Shown: positions 1-5,635 of the stretch, piece after piece
Numbering within the stretch: the stretch's first letter is position 1
How the letters are laid out: each line of letters begins with the position of its first letter
Assembly (NCBI GenBank): GCA_003540955.1
Contig: DPMX01000005.1
Span: forward strand, 1-9,117
Length of the DNA stretch: 9,117 nt
DNA from: Gammaproteobacteria bacterium
GTDB lineage: Bacteria; Pseudomonadota; Gammaproteobacteria; Ga0077536
Reading direction: 5' to 3'
The notes under the pieces: generated by a model
Told to the model about the DNA's origin: nothing
What the model saw: only the letters and a program-made list of their open reading frames with translations
Databases searched by the model: none
Made by a program: the position numbers and the translations under genes

Positions 1-15
1 CCAGGCTCTCAATAG

Positions 16-49
16 TATCCCCCATTCTATCCCCCATTTTATGGGGGAT
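16..49. repeat. Tandem and inverted C5/G5 repeats with a 9-bp hairpin
   Basis: The 11-mer TATCCCCCATT occurs at 16-26 and again at 28-38, a period of 12. The inverted copy ATGGGGGAT lies at 41-49 and pairs with 29-37 across a 3-base TTT spacer, giving a perfect 9-bp stem. A separate inverted repeat, TGCATT-AGG-AATGCA, follows directly at 49-63. Such dense short repeats beside a tRNA-like attachment core would fit recombinase arm sites, but that role is inference. On the minus strand the repeats read as MGDRMGD from an ATG at 37, open to the window edge. Confidence 0.6.
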
Positions 50-143
50 GCATTAGGAATGCACTGGAACAAGCCGGAAGCAGTAGCTTCTTAAAATGTT
101 GATTTAAATATATATTTAGGAGATCTAGGAAACACTCGGTAGT

Positions 144-169
144 GAGAGTGGCGGACTCTCTCTCCGCCA
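144..169 (+). other. Possible attachment-site scar: tRNA-Ser 3'-end-like sequence
   Basis: Positions 156-169 read CTCTCTCTCCGCCA, which matches the last 14 bases of common gammaproteobacterial tRNA-Ser genes including the CCA end. No T-arm or other tRNA part precedes it, so this is not a tRNA gene. A short tRNA 3' end without the body is what a tyrosine-integrase island leaves at its distal end. The same bases form two competing stems: GAGAGT/ACTCTC (144-149 with 155-160) and TGGCGGA/TCCGCCA (149-155 with 163-169). A chance low-complexity CT run is the main alternative. If it is a real att copy, the island would lie to the left and the chromosome to the right. Confidence 0.35.
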
Positions 170-471
170 ATTATCTCGATGTGTTTGCGACTTTATCTGC
201 CGTACGATTGGGGCGAATCTATCTTGACGATTATGGAATTGCAATCCGGTTGGCCGGCCAGCAGACCCGATCCAACAACGGGTAAACAACCGGCGTGAGC
301 GCTTGATCGACGCGATGTGAGCGTTCGTTTCTGGGCTTAGTCCGCTACGTCCTACCGTAGCTTAGATGCAGGTGAGCTAGCATCCTGGGCGGTGTCTTCC
401 ATAGAAGAAAACGGTGTTGTTGTGCGTTCGATCAGTTGGAAGTGTGCAGAACGAATCGAGGCTGTGACGGT
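170..471. other. Non-coding stretch with nested inverted repeats
   Basis: No convincing gene is seen on either strand. It lies downstream of the leftward FAD dehydrogenase gene. A 10-bp palindrome TGGCCGGCCA sits at 251-260. CCGGTTG (246-252) pairs with CAACCGG (287-293) and encloses ACCCG (265-269) pairing with CGGGT (279-283), so a two-tier fold is possible. A further stem, GCTACG/CGTAGC, lies at 344-349 and 356-361. None is followed by a T-run in either direction, so no intrinsic terminator for the FAD gene can be named. Confidence 0.45.
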
Positions 472-2223
472 CTAACCGGAAAATTCTGCTGCATTAGCTG
501 TGTGTATAGTGCGTGCCGCTATTCGGCCAAAGGTGAGTGCTGGCCCGAGTGTCGAGCCACCGCCCCAGTAACCTGGGCCTGTGGGCGAGGCCACACAGTT
601 TCCAGCGCCGTATAGTCCAGGAATTGCTAGTCCCTTGTTGTCTAACACCCGGGCTTGGGGATCTGTTTGTGGTCCGCCTTTTGTATCCAGTGTTCCTGGT
701 GCCATCAAAATCGCATAGTAAGGCCCTCTGTCGGAGATCGGATGCATCGTGAGATCAGGCATCGGATTGCTTACTGCACGTGGCCCATATTGATGAAAGT
801 AACGGTCGATCGGAACGGAGCCACGTCCAAATTCTTCGTCCTTGCCGTTGCGCGCGAACCCGTTAAAACGTGTGATGCTCTCGTGCAAGTTCGGCACAAA
901 CTGCTTATCCAGTGTCAGTGACCCGATGTGCTTTCTAAGGGCAGAGAACCTTTCGTCGATGGCTTGGGCTAACCCTTCAAGGGTATCGGCGCGCATCGCA
1001 TAACTGGGTGCGAGGTTTTCAGGCGGCACTGGGGGGAAGCCGGCATACTCACGCGACGTCCGTTCGTCGTATATCAGGATCGAGATTAAATTTGGGTAGG
1101 TGCCGCTCATCGCGTCCCATACGAAGTGTGCCTGAGTACGCTCGTTGTATACAAACTTTTCATCGACGAAGCGACGACCATAACGGTTTACTTGGATCAT
1201 ACTGTCCCCGGGCAAGCACCAAATACCGGTAGCAACGCTGCGTACAGCGATAGATTCTTCCAGCGGAATCTGAACCCACCATGCGTTTTGCATGTTGCCG
1301 AGACGCGCGCCGGTCGCAGCACCTATGCCTACAAAATCTCCCTCTGCTGAAGGAGCAGCGCAGCCGCCATAAATTGGTCCCTTAAGAAACTGCTGACACA
1401 TCTCAATATTATGAGTAAAACCGCCAGTTGCAAATACCACACCCTTGCGCGCTCCAATACGGCGAGTGCGCCCGTCTTCACCGTGTACGATGACTCCAAC
1501 CACCCGACCGGAGGAGTCTTTTATTGCTGATCCTACTCGCTGCCCCAGTTCGATGGACACCCCACGCATGTTTGCTACGCGCGCGAGACCGCGTATCATT
1601 GCTGCACCGCCGCCGAACGATCCATCCTCGTTCATCGGGAACATGATTCGGCCTTTGGTTACGCGACACTCGGGCAGATGCGCAAAGTAATCGGGCATCA
1701 ATACGTTTCGGGGCGCAATTACGTTTGTTACGTTGAGAGCGCCGAGATTCACCAGCGATTCAACTGTGGACGCCACTTCATCGTAGAAGGTTGCAATCAA
1801 AGCGTAGCCCGACGGTGTCGCGCCGAATTGCGGATGTTCGGGATCGTAATGGTCCGGGAAAGACAAACGCACCATATAACGGATTGCGTCCTCGCGTTTA
1901 TCGACTATTCCCTGCGCACGCAGGAGGTGCGAGTTCGGCGCCCAGATTCCGCCGGTCGATTTTGCTGTTGTGCCGCCAGCGACCGTAGATTTTTCTAATA
2001 CTACTACTTTCTCTCCAAGTTGACTCGAGGTAACTGCCGCACTCAGCGCACCAGCGCCGCTACCGACAACCACGACGTCAGTGATCGCGTCCCAGCCGGA
2101 AACTCCAACGGCGGCGTTTGCTGCTTGTTGCATTGCGATCGGTAGTGTTGCCCCCACCGCGAAGCCGCCTAGAAATTTTCGACGCGATACAGGCCTCTTC
2201 TTGTCATTGGCTTTTTCCTTCAT
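472..2223 (-). CDS. Tat-exported FAD-dependent dehydrogenase (3-ketosteroid delta1-dehydrogenase / fumarate reductase flavoprotein-like)
   Basis: 583 residues. The N-terminus carries a twin-arginine signal: SRRKFLGG at 13-20, a hydrophobic stretch to about 30, and AxA-type cleavage options near 34-38, so the folded flavoprotein is probably exported to the periplasm. An FAD-binding Rossmann motif follows, VVGSGAGA at 52-59, with the ribose-binding Glu at 77 (VVVLEK). TGGF (267-270) and a C-terminal FAD-contacting block (GTLDTKGG at 510-517, IPGLYGAGN at 534-542) are typical of the FAD_binding_2 family. GPYYA at 500-504 resembles the active-site tyrosine region of 3-ketosteroid dehydrogenases, so a steroid or other cyclic enone/ketone substrate is plausible but unproven; a urocanate or fumarate reductase-like role is an alternative. 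Start chosen for an AGGAG ribosome site 9 bases upstream. It follows the MFS transporter gene on the same strand after 99 bases without a visible terminator, suggesting one transcript. Confidence 0.85.
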   Translation of the reverse strand: MKEKANDKKRPVSRRKFLGGFAVGATLPIAMQQAANAAVGVSGWDAITDVVVVGSGAGALSAAVTSSQLGEKVVVLEKSTVAGGTTAKSTGGIWAPNSHLLRAQGIVDKREDAIRYMVRLSFPDHYDPEHPQFGATPSGYALIATFYDEVASTVESLVNLGALNVTNVIAPRNVLMPDYFAHLPECRVTKGRIMFPMNEDGSFGGGAAMIRGLARVANMRGVSIELGQRVGSAIKDSSGRVVGVIVHGEDGRTRRIGARKGVVFATGGFTHNIEMCQQFLKGPIYGGCAAPSAEGDFVGIGAATGARLGNMQNAWWVQIPLEESIAVRSVATGIWCLPGDSMIQVNRYGRRFVDEKFVYNERTQAHFVWDAMSGTYPNLISILIYDERTSREYAGFPPVPPENLAPSYAMRADTLEGLAQAIDERFSALRKHIGSLTLDKQFVPNLHESITRFNGFARNGKDEEFGRGSVPIDRYFHQYGPRAVSNPMPDLTMHPISDRGPYYAILMAPGTLDTKGGPQTDPQARVLDNKGLAIPGLYGAGNCVASPTGPGYWGGGSTLGPALTFGRIAARTIHTANAAEFSG

Positions 2224-2232
2224 TAATAATAT

Positions 2233-2237
2233 CTCCT
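2233..2237 (-). promoter_or_regulatory. Ribosome binding site of the FAD dehydrogenase
   Basis: On the minus strand the sequence reads AGGAG, then ATATTATTA, then ATG. This is a strong Shine-Dalgarno match at a 9-base spacing and fixes the start at 2223. It lies within the 99-base gap after the transporter gene, so the second gene has its own efficient translation start. Confidence 0.8.
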
Positions 2238-2322
2238 GATTTCGGTTGGCGTTGCATTGTCGAATCCAATCGTAAGGCTCATCGGCAAGCTAAATTAGGC
2301 TAAAACAAAAGATCGCAAAAGA

Positions 2323-3912
2323 TTACATATAAGGCTCGCCGGCTCGACGCGCGCGGTCTCGCAGACTACGTTCGTCCTCCTCTAGGTAACGTGCCGCTAG
2401 CACTATTAATGTCGCGGCACCCAAGTTTGCGCAAATTGCCACAAATAGACCGTTACGTAAGTCGCCGGTTAGGTCTGACACGAGGCCAACGGTAAATGGT
2501 CCGAGCGCTTGCCCGAGCAAGGTCAATGCCAGTATATAAACTGCGGTAGCGCTGCCCCGCATGCGGGGCAGCACGAGGTCTGTCACGGTAGAACCCCCTA
2601 CACCAAACCAAGCTGCGCTGGTGAATGCAACTACGGCGTTAAGCGCGAATGCAAAAGTGGTTGAGTCCGTGTACAACATCCATAGTCCTACGGGGATTGG
2701 CACTAGTGCAGCACCGACTGCGACATAGAGACGGCCGCAAGGGTGTCGGGCGCGCCAATAGTCTGCCAGGAATCCGCCTGTTGTGACTCCAAGAAATCCG
2801 AATGCTGCAGTGATTCCACCGAGCGTGAAACCCAATTCACTAATCGGAACGGCGTGATAGCGGATAAAAAATGGTGCGGTGAAGTAGGCTAGACCGTAGG
2901 TCGAAAAAGCGAGCATTGAGGTTCCAAGCACGAACAGCGTCCACGCACGGGATTTAAGGATCAAAGTCGCCGTTGGTCGGTCACGCAGCGCCAAGCCTTG
3001 AGCCCAGGAAATTGTCGCGTAGAAACCGATCGCTAGCGCAACCCACTGTGCTGGGTTGCCCAAGGTTTTTATCAATAACCATGCCGCTAAGACAAACCCA
3101 GTCATTACCAACAGGTTAGCGGCCAGCACTTTCCTGTCAGCACCGCGCTGATATAGATTTATAACCGAAAGACCTGGGAGGACAGCATATAATTCGGCAC
3201 CAAATTCTCGAAAAGGATGAGGCTCTGGCTTTGAAGTAATGCCGTCCATTTCCCCACGTGGGGGCTCTTTCAGAGTCCGGACCCAAATTGCAAGCAGCAA
3301 GCCGGGTAACCCGATGACGAAAAAAGCTATCTGCCATCCGGCGAAATCGAACGGCGCGGTACCTGCGGGAAAAGCATCGTTCCACCGCTGCACCACCTGC
3401 CCGCCAATAAACATCCCCAGACCCGCCCCTACAAATATACCACTGGTCAAAATAGCGATTACAGTGGCGCGTCGAGCCGGCAGAAATGAATCTGAAAGCA
3501 AGGAATATGCACAGGGTCCCGTGGCTGCTTCCCCGATCCCGACAGCGATCCGTGCGGTCCCTAGCTCAAAGAAGTTCCGTGCGAAGCCCGATAGCGCAGT
3601 GGCGAGGCTCCAAAAGGCACATGCGTAGGCAACCAACGTGCGTCTTACCCAAACATCAGCCAGGCGGCCCAACGGGATGCAGAACAATGCGTAGAAGACA
3701 GCGAAGGCGGTTCCGTATAGGAAGCCCATCTCTGCATCGGTCAGGCCGAGGTCGCCTTTAATTTCTTCGTTGAGAATAGCAAGGATCTGCCGATCGATAA
3801 AATTGACGATGTAGACCAGCATGAGAATGCTGAGTGTGTAGCACGAGTAGAGGAATTCTGCGGGTGTCTGCTTTGATTTTTTTTGTTGCACAGCGTTACT
3901 ACTTACTCGCAA
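2323..3912 (-). CDS. Spinster-type MFS transporter with a two-helix central insertion
   Basis: 529 residues of a Major Facilitator Superfamily carrier in the inner membrane. TM1 contains the NFIDRQ signature (37-42) of spinster-like members. The loop between TM2 and TM3 has motif A, GRLADVWVRR at 82-91. TM4 carries GIGEA with Glu128. PARRAT lies at 145-150. Between the two six-helix halves there are two extra hydrophobic segments, about 264-281 and 290-309, so 14 helices are likely rather than 12. The start is TTG at 3910-3912: an in-frame TAG lies about ten codons upstream, with no ATG, GTG or TTG between. A GTG at codon 8 (3889-3891) is an alternative; neither has a clear Shine-Dalgarno. 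It precedes the FAD dehydrogenase gene, and uptake or export of that enzyme's substrate or product is a reasonable inference. The substrate itself cannot be read from sequence. Confidence 0.85.
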   Translation of the reverse strand: MRVSSNAVQQKKSKQTPAEFLYSCYTLSILMLVYIVNFIDRQILAILNEEIKGDLGLTDAEMGFLYGTAFAVFYALFCIPLGRLADVWVRRTLVAYACAFWSLATALSGFARNFFELGTARIAVGIGEAATGPCAYSLLSDSFLPARRATVIAILTSGIFVGAGLGMFIGGQVVQRWNDAFPAGTAPFDFAGWQIAFFVIGLPGLLLAIWVRTLKEPPRGEMDGITSKPEPHPFREFGAELYAVLPGLSVINLYQRGADRKVLAANLLVMTGFVLAAWLLIKTLGNPAQWVALAIGFYATISWAQGLALRDRPTATLILKSRAWTLFVLGTSMLAFSTYGLAYFTAPFFIRYHAVPISELGFTLGGITAAFGFLGVTTGGFLADYWRARHPCGRLYVAVGAALVPIPVGLWMLYTDSTTFAFALNAVVAFTSAAWFGVGGSTVTDLVLPRMRGSATAVYILALTLLGQALGPFTVGLVSDLTGDLRNGLFVAICANLGAATLIVLAARYLEEDERSLRDRARRAGEPYM

Positions 3913-4160
3913 GTTGTAGATAGGATTGAAATGTAAATGCTAACGCCGAACGCAACGCTAAACCGACTGAAGGGAGCGTTAGTGAGATACTGCCCGTATC
4001 TATGGCCCGGGGTCCAGGGACATTGGCTTGAATGAGAATAGCGAATTTTGCGGGTTAGTGGCGTCATTCTTGGTCATGTAGGTATTTGCGGCGGTCGCGA
4101 GTATAACTGATAGTAAGTTACCAGCTTGGGAGCGAGATCTCAGTCTCAGGCTAACGCCTA
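3913..4160. promoter_or_regulatory. Divergent intergenic region with short inverted and direct repeats
   Basis: This gene-free stretch separates the leftward transporter gene from lexA. It contains an operator-like perfect inverted repeat, AGATAC-TGCCC-GTATCT (3985-4001), about 73 bases upstream of the transporter start. The 9-mer GCTAACGCC occurs at 3939-3947 and 4150-4158, and its inverse core GCGTTAG lies at 3976-3982. A palindrome GAGATCTC sits at 4134-4141. The transporter promoter must lie here on the minus strand, but no convincing -35/-10 pair was found. No regulator gene for the transporter is present in the window. Confidence 0.45.
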
Positions 4161-4188
4161 TTGCTAAAGTATTTTTACTGTATATAAT
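4161..4188 (+). promoter_or_regulatory. lexA promoter (sigma70 type)
   Basis: The -10 hexamer is a perfect TATAAT at 4183-4188. The -35 is TTGCTA at 4161-4166 (4 of 6 matches to TTGACA) with a 16-base spacer. Transcription would begin near 4195, leaving a leader of only about 25 bases with no Shine-Dalgarno before the ATG at 4220. The -10 lies inside the first LexA box, so bound LexA would block polymerase directly. Confidence 0.75.
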
Positions 4189-4193
4189 TACAG
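4178..4193. promoter_or_regulatory. LexA box 1 (SOS operator)
   Basis: CTGT-ATATAATT-ACAG is a perfect match to the CTGT-N8-ACAG consensus bound by E. coli-type LexA. It covers the -10 hexamer of the lexA promoter. The encoded LexA has the matching recognition helix, supporting autorepression. Confidence 0.93.
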
Positions 4194-4209
4194 CTGTATA
4201 TCAATACAG
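4194..4209. promoter_or_regulatory. LexA box 2 (SOS operator)
   Basis: CTGT-ATATCAAT-ACAG is a second perfect CTGT-N8-ACAG box that abuts the first with no spacer and ends 10 bases before the lexA start codon. It covers the predicted transcription start. Two boxes in series are common in front of lexA genes and would favour tight, probably cooperative, repression of the whole lexA-imuA-imuB unit. Confidence 0.92.
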
Positions 4210-4219
4210 CTTAATATAT

Positions 4220-4834
4220 ATGACTAGCAAACTGACAGTACGCCAGACGCAAGTTCTAGAACTCATTAAATCGAGTATCGTCGATAGTGGCTTGCCACCT
4301 ACTCGAGCGGAAATTGCCGAGGTTTTGGGCTTTCGATCAGCCAACGCAGCGGAGGATCATCTACGGGCTTTAGCACGTAAAGGAGCAATCGAATTGTTGC
4401 CTGGTGCTTCACGTGGGATCCGCCTTACGGAAGCCTATATGGAGTGTTTGAAGTTGCCTGTAGTAGGGCAAGTTGCCGCTGGCCATCCTATTCTTGCTAC
4501 CGAACATATCGAAGCACGACACCAAATTGATCCTGATTTGTTCAAACCGCGAGCAGATTATCTGCTACGCGTTAAAGGAATGAGCATGTGCGAGGTTGGG
4601 ATCTTGGATAATGATTTGCTCGCCGTACATGCCACACCGGAGGCAAGTAACGGTCAAATTGTCGTTGCTAGGTTGGATGATGAGGTAACGGTGAAGCGAC
4701 TCAAGCGGCAAGGGAGTCGCGTATGGTTACTACCCGAAAATGCCGAATTAGATCCGCTTGAAATTGATCTGAGGCACCAAGCTTTAGTGATCGAAGGTCT
4801 TGGCGTGGGTGTTTTGAGAAACCATACGAAGTGA
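4220..4834 (+). CDS. lexA: LexA repressor (SOS regulator, autoproteolytic)
   Basis: 204 residues, close to the 202 of E. coli LexA. The N-terminal winged helix-turn-helix (about 1-70) holds the recognition helix FRSANAAEDHL (38-48), nearly identical to E. coli. The cleavage site is Ala87-Gly88 in QVAAGHP. The S24-type peptidase domain has Ser122 in GMSM and the general-base Lys159 in VTVKR, each three positions beyond E. coli numbering, so self-cleavage stimulated by RecA filaments is expected to be intact. The protein represses SOS genes by binding CTGT-N8-ACAG, and two such boxes lie in its own promoter. The ATG has no Shine-Dalgarno and a very short leader. imuA follows after 77 bases and probably shares the transcript. 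Whether this is the cell's only LexA cannot be told from the window. Confidence 0.97.
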   Translation: MTSKLTVRQTQVLELIKSSIVDSGLPPTRAEIAEVLGFRSANAAEDHLRALARKGAIELLPGASRGIRLTEAYMECLKLPVVGQVAAGHPILATEHIEARHQIDPDLFKPRADYLLRVKGMSMCEVGILDNDLLAVHATPEASNGQIVVARLDDEVTVKRLKRQGSRVWLLPENAELDPLEIDLRHQALVIEGLGVGVLRNHTK

Positions 4835-4911
4835 ATTTATAGAGCGCTTCGACTTTTCGATTGTTTTTAGATAACGACTACACACTTCACCTTGTATAAG
4901 AATAAAAAAAG

Positions 4912-5580
4912 ATGCCACAAGATGTTTCCAATCCACAGCTGCCTCCAAAACCTGATGAGTCATGTGGGCTAGAGCATTTATTACGTCACGGAAAGATATG
5001 GCGTGCGGGAGTAAACTCCTCATCTAAAGGTATTCCCACTGGTTTCCCTGCGCTCGACAGCCTGCTACCAAAAAATGGTTGGCAGCGGAATTCGCTGACA
5101 GAGATCTTCACCCAACAGGAGGGAGTTGGAGCTTTGCGGTTAATGTTACCCACCATCGCGTGGTTCACACAAATGCAACAAGTGGTGTGGGTTTGCCCTC
5201 CTTATGTTCCTTATGCCCCTGCATTGCAGGCAGCGGGTGTTGTACTCGAGCGTATGCTCATTATTGAACCCCATGACGATCATCGGACCGATAGCGAGTA
5301 CATATTGTGGGCGTTCGAACAGGCACTACGTCTTATGGATTGTGGTGTTGCAATGGCATGGATCGATACGGCACAACATGTGAGGTTGCGTCGCTTGCAG
5401 CTGGCTTGTGAGCAAGGACAGACTTTGGGGGTAATGTTTCGACCAGAGGTCTACGCTGTTCAAGCTTCACCCGCAGCTTTGCGTTTATCACTCGTCAACG
5501 GTGTAGACGCCACGGTCGAGGTACGCATTCTAAAAGCTCAAGGTGGTGTGAATGCCCGTAGCTGCCAGCTTCAGCTTTAA
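4912..5580 (+). CDS. imuA: ImuA (SulA/RecA-like translesion synthesis accessory protein)
   Basis: 222 residues. The N-terminus LLRHGKIWRAG (23-33) and GIPTGFPALDSLLP (40-53) are hallmarks of the ImuA family, often labelled SulA-like or 'translesion DNA synthesis-associated protein ImuA'. The fold is RecA-like, but the position of the Walker A loop reads TEIFTQQEGVGA (63-74), without the GxxxxGK[ST] nucleotide-binding pattern. The C-terminal part (PEVYAVQASPAALRLSL, 178-194) is also family-typical. In characterised cassettes ImuA works with ImuB and the polymerase DnaE2 in SOS mutagenesis. The ATG is preceded by an A-rich stretch without a clear Shine-Dalgarno. No LexA box is visible in the 77-base gap after lexA, so expression probably comes from the lexA promoter. 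imuB follows after 55 bases by its preferred start. Confidence 0.9.
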   Translation: MPQDVSNPQLPPKPDESCGLEHLLRHGKIWRAGVNSSSKGIPTGFPALDSLLPKNGWQRNSLTEIFTQQEGVGALRLMLPTIAWFTQMQQVVWVCPPYVPYAPALQAAGVVLERMLIIEPHDDHRTDSEYILWAFEQALRLMDCGVAMAWIDTAQHVRLRRLQLACEQGQTLGVMFRPEVYAVQASPAALRLSLVNGVDATVEVRILKAQGGVNARSCQLQL

Positions 5581-5622
5581 GAACATCTATAACAATTGGA
5601 GTCGTAAGTTCGACAGACTCAT

Positions 5623-5628
5623 AGAGGA
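5623..5628 (+). promoter_or_regulatory. Ribosome binding site deciding the imuB start
   Basis: AGAGGA lies here, with GAGG ending 8 bases before the ATG at 5636. This is the only good Shine-Dalgarno near the start of imuB. It favours 5636 over the upstream in-frame ATG at 5552, which lies inside the imuA coding sequence. Confidence 0.7.
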
Positions 5629-5635
5629 AAATAAA

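Noticed and set aside
344..361. GCTACG/CGTAGC hairpin as terminator of the FAD gene
   Set aside because: The stem is only 6 bp and no T-run follows on the minus strand.
3239..3628. 129-codon plus-strand open frame opposite the transporter
   Set aside because: Composition is Arg/Pro-rich shadow sequence with no family resemblance; the transporter frame is clearly coding.
3940..3982. CTAACGC...GCGTTAG pair resembling an integron attC site
   Set aside because: The ends do not fit the RYYYAAC / GTTRRRY rule, there is no inner stem pair, and the span is shorter than known attC sites.
4134..4141. GAGATCTC palindrome as an operator
   Set aside because: An 8-bp palindrome alone is expected by chance at this scale and has no partner site.
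4827..4851. CGAAG/CTTCG hairpin after lexA as a terminator or attenuator
   Set aside because: The stem is 5 bp with a long loop, and the following T-rich run is interrupted; imuA is more likely co-transcribed.
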